From Haberlea rhodopensis (lineage: Eukaryota; Streptophyta; Magnoliopsida; Lamiales; Gesneriaceae), in contig CAJQUN010000032.1 of the NCBI GenBank assembly GCA_907163345.1, positions 1,712,424 to 1,776,423 of the forward strand: 64,000 bases of DNA, given 5' to 3'. The notes beneath the pieces were generated by a model that saw only the letters and a list, made by a program, of their open reading frames with translations, searched no databases and was not told the DNA's origin. This document shows positions 13,001 through 25,000 of the stretch, piece by piece (position 1 is the stretch's first letter; every line of letters starts with the position of its first letter). Made by a program: the position numbers and the translations under genes.

Positions 13001-16000
13001 CAACCAGCTTCATATTATTGGTCCGAACCCTTTCTCTATTTCTCCCCGACTAAAAACTGTAAAGCATTTAAGTTTGTTCTTGCCATCTTGCTGAACTCTT
13101 GTGTTTTATGGTTACATTTTTCTCTACATTTGGATGTAGGTTGGTGATCCACTTGAGAAGGCAGCATTGAAAGGAATTGACTGGACCTACAGATCAGATG
13201 AAAAGGCCACTCCAAAAAAGTATGCTGTTAAGTAGTTTTGATTGATAAAATAAAAAATTACTACTGATAATTTGTTGGGTTACTCCAAGTCCAAATCTTC
13301 TGTATATTCTTTCTCTTTTTGACTTCTATGTGTGCATTTTTAAGATTACAACTTGTCAGATATGCCTTGGCCCTCTAGAAGTAGACATTAACTTTGGTTT
13401 TTCTTTGTTAAGTGGGACGATCTAAATGTATATTACTGGAAGCTGTCATCTTATTGCATTGAATTGCTTACAACCTAGTATTTTGAAAAGACAGAGCATT
13501 ACGTTTGGATGGATAGGAAAACCACTCCTGATACCATTTCATGGCGTTGAAACTTTATAAAGGTTATTTGGAACTCATATGTCAAATTTTTTGTTTCAAA
13601 TACACATCCTCTTTATAGTATCTGCATTGCACATCTCTTTGCTTTTCAGTGCTCGTGAATGAGACACTTCTTTGCTTTGAATGGAAATAATCAAGATACC
13701 GAGGGTTGAATAGACGATCAGTACTTCTTAGGATGTGAAACTATTCCAGATCTAATTACTGTCATTGTTGATTAAGTTACTTGCTGAAAATTCAACTCTT
13801 AGTTAAAGGTCTGGCTTCTGGTTTTAAAGATGGAAGTTCAAATGTATTCCTTACCTTGTCAATCAAAGGTCTATCGATTTAATGCGTGTAGAATTTTCTC
13901 GTGATAAATGTTTTGTACCTAGGGTATGGATGTGTTGCATGTGCCTGTTTATTATCAGCATAGAATTTGCAAATTTTTTGCATGGATGCAATTTATCTAC
14001 TTTCTGTAATTTTCTGGTTTGAAAACATTACAGGGGAAGTGGCAACCCTGTCCAGATTGTACAGAGACACCACTTCGCATCGTATCTAAAAAGAATGGCA
14101 GTTGTTGTTCGTGTTCAGGAGCAGTTTTTTTCTTTTGTTAAGGTATGAAGTTGCATGCTGCTATTTCATGTGTTTTAGATTGAACATAGTTAACTAATGC
14201 ACTATTTGTACAAATTAACATTCAAATTGCAAGTGATTTATGACAATCATGTGAATTTATGGCTATGTATTCTGCATGCTGAACGAATATAACTTTGGAC
14301 ATTATCAATCCTAAAATTCAGAATAACCAATAAATTTGCAGTTAAAATTGCCTATCCCTGCCTGAAAACTCATATCAATATGTATTAGGATGAGTGTTAC
14401 TTAAAAGGGACTCTTGTAATCCCAACTGCCGAGGGTTCTGGGATTTGCTATAATAACGGCCTTAAAACTGCAGGTTCTGTGCTTATAGCCCCTCAAATCT
14501 TGTTAGAAAAATAATCAGCATTTATACGCGGAAATCTTAGAAAATAAGTGTGGGTTTGCAAAGCTTTCAAGTTAAATAAAACCTCTGTGATGGGATAAAA
14601 TAGCGCTAGTCAAATTTTTTATAATTGAAACAAGAAACAAATGAGTAAGAAATTCTTAATTTTTACTCAAAAACCTAAATGACACTTTAACCCTGATTTT
14701 TCTCTTACATATCAAAATGTAAAAGCCTTAAGAAATAAATGAAAAATCTAATTTTTTTGACTTGGATCCTGTAAATATATTTCATTGTACTTTATCTAAA
14801 TGAGATTCGGATTCATTAGATATTAATGGGCTAAATATTATTCTATTTGTCACTAGCACTGACAGCAGATGGTGAGTGCTAGCAAGGGTAGTACATTTGT
14901 TCTATTTTATTTCGTGAGTTTATGTTATGTGATTTGACTGCTGACGACTACGCTCTCTTTTGTTTAGCCCCCGAAAACAGTCCCGGTTGAATTTTTATAG
15001 TTTTTTCAACTGACTGTTTGCTTGCTTTTATTTATTTATAATTTATAGAATATGTAAGTTTTCAATTCAATGGCAATTTCAGGGTGCACCTGAAACCATT
15101 CAAGAAAGACTTGTTGATGTGCCAGCATCATATGTTAAGACTTACAAGAAACACACACGTCAAGGATCTCGTGTTTTGGCTTTGGCGTACAAATCACTTC
15201 CAGATATGACAGTAAGAATTCAGTTTTTGAAATACTCACTGTATATCTTTCTTAAAATAATACTTGTTCTTGCTTGCAAATAAACGTTTCACACAAATTT
15301 GGAATATCTATATCTGTTATTTTCATTAATGGTTTCTCCACTTCTGACTCGGGCCCTGTTTTGCGTATAAAAATTGAATCTATGGCCTCTGTCCTGGATT
15401 GTTCTTGCAAAAGTGAATTATATATGAGCTCTGCCCTTGTTAATGGTATTCACCTATTCATTTTTTATGCTAGCTATTTGATGTCTGTGCATGCTCAGTA
15501 ATATTTGTTGTGTTGTGTGATCAATTGCGAAAGGGTATGAATGATTATTTCGGAAACTGTATGTTTTCAGTCGACCCTGTCGATGACTATGGTACCAACA
15601 CTAATAATACATTAAGTTATTGCTAAATATATTACTTGTTTGAAGGTTAGTGAAGCAAGAAGCTTGGAGCGAGACGTGGTAGAAAGTGGTCTTACCTTTG
15701 CGGGTTTTGCGGTAATTGATTCTCATTATACCCTAATTTTTTTTATCATCTCAACCATTTATCCCCGAAAGAAGAAAGAACAAAACATATTCATCCGTAT
15801 ATGTCCTATAGATGAAGTTGTTCTTGCTTTTTTATGGATCCATTAAATGTTCTATCTTCGTCTGTACAATGCGGTTTTCGACAATTCAGGTTTTTAATTG
15901 CCCTATCCGAGGAGATTCAGCCTCAGTGTTGTCTGAATTAAAAAGATCTTCACATGATTTGGTGAGTGCTGTTGTTTCTGATACTAATTGCGGATGCATT

Positions 16001-19000
16001 ATTTATTTTTTAATTGTTATTGATCTAATTAATACTTGAACTTCAGTTTCCATGATGGTTGTGAGTATGCAATTTTTCTAGGCAGCATAATCTTTGATGA
16101 GGTTTGCCTGATGCATGTTTGCTGGAATATATCAATGGGAAACATCATCTTATGTGGTTGTTTTGAATTACAAATCTGCCCCAACAAATTCAGAACTGCA
16201 TTTACAATTTTTTTTCATGCCTCGGTTTAATATTCTCTACTTGAAATACAAATGTCATTGAAAAATATGCTGGAAACCTTTCCATTTACTGTAAATTGCA
16301 GAGTCTCATTTGATATCCATGTTATAAGGTTTGTGAAATACCATCGAAGAGGATGTTTGGCAAAAAGATGAACCTTTCTTTCTTTTGAAAATATACTTGT
16401 GTCATCAGAACTCAATAATGGACAGTCCTGTGATCTTGAGTCAACTCGCCCAGTCACATCAGTTTCTTCTATTCAAAAAATCTATAAAAAAGTACTTGTT
16501 TTGTGAACCCCAAAAAATTGTTTTCTTCCCTTTCCGTTAGACACTGAAGAGGAGCCGTAGATACAACTCATTGTTCTTCATCCTCCTGTTCTCTGCATCT
16601 GTTGCAGTTGTTGCATATGTGTCTGAGTTAGTGAATAAACTAAGTAGTGCTTAACTTCCAGTTCTACATGCTCTGATGATCAACATCAGTTTCACTGGGT
16701 GATCTGGGTGGTGGTTTAGCATGTATTGAAACGATTTGTTTGTGAAACTGACTTGGATATAAGGCAGCTACTATAATGGTTGTGGATTTACAAGGTTAAA
16801 AGCATTTATCGTTTGCCCAGTTCAGATATTTACATTGTGTCTTCTTGTCATTTCATCCACTTGAAGTTGGTGCCGAATTTAGCTTCTGTGAATTCTGTAA
16901 GTGGAGTTGTACTGTATTCTTGAGTATCGTGCGTGAGTTATTATTAGCCTTAAGGTAAAACATAATTGGAGAGCTTGCTGCACAACTTTCAGTTTTTTGT
17001 CCTCTATCAAATGAGTCAAATATTCTAGAGGCCAAGGCTCCTCAAATTACATGTTTTCTTCAATTCTATTCTGTTTTGGTGCTCTCATTGAGACTTTTCT
17101 TTAGATTAGAAACTCGATCTCCTTTAGCAATTGCCTTTCGGAAAACACAGATAATGAAGAACCGGGAGGAATGTTGCTAGTGATTTTCATGTTGTGCGTA
17201 TTTTTATTTTGGATTTGTTTATTCTGAATGGCTGTTAACAATTTGTTGTAGAAGAATAAAAGAGATTTGTTTCGAAGGTAAACTGGTGAAAAACTAGGGA
17301 TGGCATTGGGGCGGGCCCATAGTTATAAAAGGCGCTAGGCGCCAAAAAACGATGAACCATGACCTGGCTCAAAGCTGCTAGGTGCCGGGTGAAATGTGAC
17401 CTAATAGACGTCAGGCGTCGAGAAAAAATAAATTTTAAATATTTAGATTTGAATATTTTTTCCAAAATGGCCAAACTATATAGCTAAGAAGCTGCTGTTG
17501 TAATATTTGTTTATTTCTATTTACTACACAAGAGAGATTTGATAAAAATGAATCCCATTCAATATTAAATCAGAATCATTAAAAAAGAAGAAGAACCGAT
17601 ATGTTAAGTCTGCTTGATTGAATTATGGTTCAATTTATTATTAAAATATTCTTACTCTATTCATACAATATATTTTGTTTTATCATTTATTAATATCTAT
17701 ATGATATAATTAATAATGTAGATGACATGTTAGTACCATAATATATAAAATATGGGTTTTAGGCTTATTTAAAATTGGCTTTGAGCTTATTGAAAATAGG
17801 ATTTGGGCTTATTATTTTTTAAGTAATCCGAGCCCAATTCTAACAACACTCTTCCTTTCCATCAAGCCATCAGCCCAGAGCTCAAGCCCCAGGCACCTAG
17901 GCGCTGAATAGGCGCGACCTGATGTATGTGTGGGGCCTCACGCACCAGAGGCGCCACACTCTGGCCTAGGCCCGCCAGGCGAGGGCTTTTTACAACCATG
18001 GACGGGTCTAAACCCGGACCCGCATTGAACCCGTTCCGTCGGGGCGGGTTTGGACTCGCTTGAATCAGGTTTTGAAGCGGAGTGGAGCGAGTCCCGGGTT
18101 TGGCCAAACCCGCCCCGTTATACATATATTAATTATTTTTTCAAAAATTTAATATTGAATATATATTTCACTTCTTTGTTTGAATAGTAAAATGTCATTA
18201 TTTAATTTATATCAAAACATATGTGTTACTATTAAAGAAGTTGGACAGTTTGAAGGGAATGAGAGCAAATTTGGTAGCTTAAAGATAGTTTTACAAGGCT
18301 TGTTATAAATATTTACTAGAGGAAAACATGAAATTCAATCACAAAACTCATTTTTTGTGCTTTAAAATTAATTTCTAGCTAATAAACATTTTTTTTTTAA
18401 AAAAGTAAAAAGTAAAAAAATCAAGCGGGGCGGGGCGGGGACAACCTTTTTGTAGCGATCCCTATGAAAAAACTATGATGAGGGATGGCTCGTGCATATG
18501 AAGTTGGTTATGTTATGGGAAATCTTCCACATATGCATGTGCCCACTGTAGAAGCCCACACAAATGGGCACACAAAATGGGCTCATAATAAAAGCCACGT
18601 GAAGAAGCTGGGGTGAAGGGGGAATATCGATTGTAGAAGAATAAAGGTGGTGGTGGGGGGGGGGGGGGCGGATGGGGTAGTGTGGAGGGGTCTAGAATTA
18701 CATTGTGAGTTGTGTGCAAGCTAGAGCTTGGGCAAAGGAGTTCTCCTCCTTGAGAGTGTGTGTGTTTCTCTTTTATCATATCTCCTTTTCAATTTCATAA
18801 CAATATATTTCCATTCCAGTTTTTATTCGAGAATTTGCAACGAAGAGTGTTATTTACATATTTCCTGCTTAAAATTTGTTGTTGATAATTTGGGGTCGTA
18901 TCAATTGGTCCGACCTGCCAACGACACGTGACTTAGGAGATACACAAGCATGACCATCGATCGTTCAAATGGATTGTTTGAGGGGGCATGACTATCACAT

Positions 19001-22000
19001 GAACCATCTCGTTTTCAGTGGCGCGATAGAATGAGGTTGGGTGGATAAATTCTCGACCGGACTCGAGGATTGAATGGGTTGCATTTCACGGTGAATCAGG
19101 ACGGGCGGCCGGTAAGGCCCGAACGGATGTGGGAATGCAGGCATGGGTGTAGCAGGGAAATCACTTACGAGATGAAGGCGTGAAGGTGTTAGACGGGATG
19201 TAGGAGGATCTGGAGAGAGGGGCGACAGTGTGGGCGCATTGGCAGAAAGAATTCGCGAAGGAGAAGAATCGGTAGATAAGGGAGAAGTCTCGGATGCTGC
19301 CAAGCCCAAACATTAGCAGTGATGGGCCAACAGGGGAAGCCCAAGAGAGGGATTTAAAGGCCGAGGGATGATGGGTTGTTTGGGCAAATTCATGGAAGTA
19401 GAAAAAGAAATACAACCGATGGGGACTCAATTTGCTGGCTGGTAGCTGAATAAACGGAGGGAGCCGAAAATTTTTTTAGGAAGCTATGGGTATGATAAGA
19501 TGCAATCAACGGGGAGGCAGTTGGATATGCCGGAGTTTTCTTCTAGCGACCCACGAAGGTGGGTGATGAGAGCGATGCAATTATTTGAGATCAACTCTAT
19601 ACCACCGCAAGACCGGGTTCATGTAGTGTGCATGTGCATGAGGGGCGTATCTATGGTTTCGTGGGCTTAAATTGAGAATTTCCAATTTGACTTGGGAACG
19701 ATTGACTCATGAATTGTTGAGGCGATTTGATGAAGGGATCACATCATACCCGCAGGGGCAATCAACGTCGTTGAGGCAAATGGGTCATATGAGGGAGGCG
19801 TACATGAATGGGAGTATTGGGCGAGTGAAGTCCAAACCATCTGGAAATTTTAACCATATTGAGGAGCTAGTGACGAAGGATAAGCCCCAAATATTGCTGA
19901 TGACAGGAGGGTGTGGGAATGAGAGTGTAGGAGCGTCGAGGATCCGGATTTCTACCATGAGTTTTTGGGGTGGAAGGATGAGATGTATGCTCAATGTGGT
20001 CAGAAATTCCATTCACTGCAGCAATGTCCTGAATACTCTCTTCAAGTATTAAAAACTTAGGAAAATGAAGAAGCAAGAGAGGACGAGCAAGTTGGGAGGT
20101 TGAGGAGTCTGAGAAACCAGCCTTGGGGGAGTGCGAGAGGGAAGTGAGTGTTATGGAGTTACCGTTGTTCTCTGTAGGAGAAATCACGGAGCAGCAGAAG
20201 GTGAAGGGGAATGGAGAATTAGAGGGGCCCTCAATAATTATCATGCTTCAGATGGGGTGGGTTTTAAATTATCCGGTTGTTGGACACAAAAGCCCAGCTG
20301 CCACTGATTGAGTTAATGGGAAGTGGAGTATACTTAGTGGACGACCATAAAGTGAATTCAGCCACAAAGGATGGGCAAGAGATTCAGGGTAATAGGAGGT
20401 GGTTGTAAAATGGAAGTGGAAATGAAAAGTCCTTACATAGAAGGGGAATGGCTGGCTGCGGAGTTGATGGAGAGATATTGTGGAAGAAAAATAATCTATC
20501 CCTATAAACTTGTGGTGAAGTCGAGGACAATTGGTTATTGGGTGGAGGTGAAGACTGGGGTTCTTAATTATGTTTTAACATTACAGGTGTTGTATGTGTG
20601 TGGGACGAGAGATTCATGATGGGCTCAAGTTACTGCACTTGTTTCTGTTGTGGAAGTATAATGCTAGCATGATTTGGGATCGAGGAAGAGAAGCTACTGA
20701 GGCTATGTAAGATGTTCAAATCGTAGGCAATACAACTCCCAACGTCAGCCTTGAGGACAAGGCTAGGGCGGTATGTTATGGGAAATATCTTCCATATATG
20801 CATGGGCCCATTGTAGAAGTCCACACAAATGAGCCTATAATAAAAGCCACGTGAAGAAGCTGAGAAAGGGGGAAGAGGGATTGCAGAAGAATAAAAGTGG
20901 GGAATGGAGTAGTGTGGAGGGGTCTAGAATTTACATTGTGAGTTGTGTGCAAGCTAGAGCTTGGGCAAGGGGTTCTCATCCTTGAGTGTGTGTTGAGTGT
21001 GTTTCTATTTTGTCATATCTAATTTTCAATTGCAACGAAGAGTGCTATTTACCTGTTTTCTGCTTAAACTTTGTTGTTGAGAATTTAGGGTCGTATCAGG
21101 TTCAACAATTTATGTGTCTGCAGGAGACTAAATGGGTAGGTGAGAAAGCCAGAACTATAGCTCCTTGGGGCTATAAACTTTGGTACATAGGTAAGGAGAA
21201 GAATCGTAATGGGGTAGGTGTAATCGTAGAAAACAAACTACTTGAGTATGTAGTGGAAGTTTGGAGGAATGTAGATAGGATAATGTTAGTTAAGCTAGTT
21301 TTAAGCAATGATATTTTCAATATCATAAGTGCCTATGCACCCCAAATTGGTCTAGATGAGGCTATTAAACGGAAATTTTGGGAGGATCTAGACGATGTAG
21401 TGCAAGTAATACCCCATAGTGAGAAAATCTTCATAGGGAGAGATTTCAATGGGCATGTAGGTTCTGATCGGGATGGTTATGAGAGTGTTCATGGAGGCTA
21501 TGGCTTTGGGGACAGGGAACGCCGTAGGTAATTCACTTTTGGATTTTGCCATGTCATATGACTTAGTCCTAGCGAATACCTGGTTCAAGAAGAGGTTCTG
21601 TCATCTAGTTACTTTTAGAAGTGGGTCTAGTGCAACCCAAATAGATTTCTTTTTGGCTAGAAGGATGGATAGAGTTAAATGCTTTGATTGTAAGGTAATT
21701 CCAGGAGAGAGTGTAGTTACCCAACACCGACTTTTAGTTTTAGATGTTAGGATTAAGAATAGGGCTACTAGAATTAAGCATAAGTTAGAACCTAGAATTA
21801 AGTGGTGGCGGTTAAAAGAAGGTAACATTGGAGCTTTTGTAGAGAAGGTAGTCGAGGAAGTTAATTGGACGCCAAGAGATGATCCCGATACCACCTGGAA
21901 CAAAATGGTTCGTGGCATTAAGATGGTAGCTACAAAGCTCCTTGGTGAGTCAAGCGAATATGCTCCACCAGGTAAGGATGCATCATGGTGGAATGAAGAC

Positions 22001-25000
22001 GTAAAGAAGGCTATCAAAATCAAGAGGGACGCTTACCGAGAGCTGAAGAAGAACAATGGGGCCACCTTCGAAAGTTATAAGCTTGCCAAAAAAGAAGCGT
22101 AGACAGCGGTTCGAGATGCTAGAGCTAAAGTCTACAAAGAAGTGTACGATAAATTGGATACCAAGGAGGCAGAAAAAGATATCTACAGGATTGCCCGAGC
22201 GAGGGAGAGGAAGACAAGAGACTTATGTGCAGTGAAATGCATAAAAGATGAGAACCATAAAGTCTTGGTTCGAGATGAAGACATCAAAACAAGATGGAAG
22301 AATTATTTTAACAGCTTGTTCAACGGTGGCTTTAGCCAAGATTTAGGTGATCTTAACATCCATCAACATGATGTAAACCGTGAGTTTACTCGCAGAATTA
22401 GAGAATCTGAGGTTAAAGAAGCTTTGAACAAAATGAAAGCACGAAGAGCAGTTGGTCCTGATGGAATCCCTATTGAAGTATGGAGATGTTTAGGACCGAC
22501 GGGGATAAAGTGGCTAACAGATCTATTTAACAAGATTTGGAGGAGTAACAAAATTCCAAATGAATGGAGAAAGAGTACTCTCATCCCTATCTATAAGAAT
22601 AAGGGTGACATTCAGAGTTGCACCAACTATCGTGGTATAAAACTCATGTGTCATACAATGAAGCTTTGGGAGAGGATAATTGAATGTCGTTCAAGGGGGG
22701 AAGTTAAGATATCGGAGAACCAATTTGGGTTCATGCCAGGACGGTCAACCATTGAAGCTATCCATTTCCTTCGTCAGCTTCTCGAGCGCTATCGTGATAG
22801 GAGTAAAGATCTGCATATGATTTTTATAGACTTGAAGAAGGCCTACGATAAAGTATCAAGGGAGATATTATGGTAGGCTTTGATGAAGAAAAAAGTTCAC
22901 ATCAAGTATGTCAATATAATCAAGGACATGTACGACGAAGTAGCATTCAATGTGAGAACGTGCAGTGGGGTGACAAGTGAGTTCTCGATCACTATTGGAT
23001 TGCATCAAGGGTCTGCGCTGAGTCCTTTCCTGTTCGCCCTAGTGATGGATGAGATAACAAAAGACATACAAAATGAATTACCTTGGAACATACTTTTTGC
23101 TGACGATATTGTGTTAATCGACGAGACAATGGCATGTGTAAATGCCAAATTGGAGTTATGGAGAGAGACTTTGGAACCCAAGGGTTTTAGATTAAGTAGG
23201 TCTAAAACGGAATATATGGAGTGCATATTTAGTGGTCGTTCCTTACGGGATTCCGGTGTTGTAGCACTCGGTGGTCAAGAGGTCTCGATGAGCAGCAAGT
23301 TTCGATACCTAGGTTCAGTTATCCAAAAGGATGGAGAGATTGACAGCGACGTTAACCATAGGATTCAGGCTGGCTGGTTGAAATGGAAGAAACGCCACCG
23401 GAGTTCTATGCGTTCGTAATATCCCGCTGAAATTGAAGGGAAAGTTTTATAGAACCGCCGTTAGACCCGCAATGTTGTATGGGACGGAATGTTGGGCACC
23501 CAAGAGGAATCACATCCAAAAGATGAGTGTGGCAGAGATGCGCATGTTTCGTTGGATGTGAGGTAAAACCATAAAAGATAAAATAAGGAATGAAGATATT
23601 CGAGCTGAAGTAGGTGTATCTTGTATAGAAGAGAAGATGCAAGAAAGCCGCTTACGCTGGTTTGGTCATGTTCGACGTAGGCCCAGCAGTGCACCTGTGC
23701 GTCGAGTGGAGTCCATGGATTTTGCCAGTTCACGAGAGCGAGAGATCGACCGAAGAAGACTTGGCTCGAAGTTATACGCAAAGATTTGGAGTGCAATGGG
23801 AATACAGAAGATATGTTGACTGTTAGAAGCGTTTGGAGAAGACTGACGCATGTGTCCAACCCGACTTGATTCTCTCTATTGTTCATGTAGCCTACCCCAA
23901 TTCATTGGGATTAAATGTTTAGTTGTTGTTGTTGTATCAGGTTCAACAATGACAGATTAAAAAAAATATAAAGCAATGTGAAAAAAAATTCTGGAGCACA
24001 AGAGTAGAAACGAAAATTTAAGTTGTGGCTGTGATACCATGTCAAGATTTTGACTGAGTACCCTCTCAACCAAAGATTCATTCCATTATATGGAATAAAA
24101 GGTTACAAATCTTCCTAATTTATTGCCTAAATTACTTCCTAATTTACATTCTAAATCCCTGCCTAATTGATTTGATATCTACTAATTACAATGCGTAAGG
24201 AATGTAATATTCTATCTATGGTAAAGTAATATCCTTGACAGTGTTGTGTTATATATATATATATATATATATAAGAGAAAGTGGTTATTCAAAAATCTGA
24301 AGCAAAATATATTGATAAGTGATATGGACTCGGGAATATCACGAAGAAGGCTGTATGGACAATGAAATTAGTTCCGATTTTAGAAGTCTCACAGGATTTA
24401 AAGAAATAGAAGCAAGTTTAGCTATCCATTTATATTCCATCATGGCTATTTTCTGCTCAAACGTTAGGCGAAGCCGATTTTCATGGGAAGGGAATTGTCT
24501 TAAGAGCATTTTTTGTTTGTCCTGTTTAGCATTTCCTTCATATCTCGTTTTTCCTTTTCCATTCAGTTAATTGGAGTTGGCGTTCAGTGTTAGTTGTTTG
24601 TATTCTGTGGTTAGTAGAGTGATGTTAGCTTATGTGTACATTTTCAATTTTCCTCTCCTCTTTCTTTGTCTATATATCTTGGAGGCCAAGGCCCCAGGAA
24701 TTGCTTGTTTCCTTATATTCATCTGTACTCCCATTAATTATTGAACATTTCACCCGCAGGATTAGGGTGATGATTCATACTTGGGTAGAGAAATGAAATA
24801 AGAAATATTGAAAGTAAAATATTCTATAATTATTTTTTTTTTGAGAAAACGAAATCAAATGAGTTTATTCTTATGAAAAATAATAATTGACAATAAAAGC
24901 TCACAAATGAGCCTGCTAGGGAATTTATTTTTTCTTGAACTCTGCTGGATTTGGCTGTAATATTAAAGACATCTTCGGTTTTTGGATAACGTTTAAGATT

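Larger units (their letters stand above)
8772..13139 (+). other. Intron 12 with a Copia insertion
   Basis: 4.37 kb in total. Removing the Copia element at 9000-12809 leaves about 550 bp, so most of its length comes from one insertion. Confidence 0.9.
18511..21098 (+). mobile_element. Decayed LTR retrotransposon in intron 17 (gag-bearing, Gypsy-like)
   Basis: Two direct LTRs start TGTTATGGGAAAT and end GTCGTATCA. Flanking bases GGTTA/GGTTC may be an imperfect 5-bp duplication. The 1.87 kb interior has a gag-like start and a CTTGAGGACAAGGCT motif just before the right LTR, a motif common at that place in plant Gypsy elements. I found no RT or integrase, so it is non-autonomous or internally deleted. 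Confidence 0.82.
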
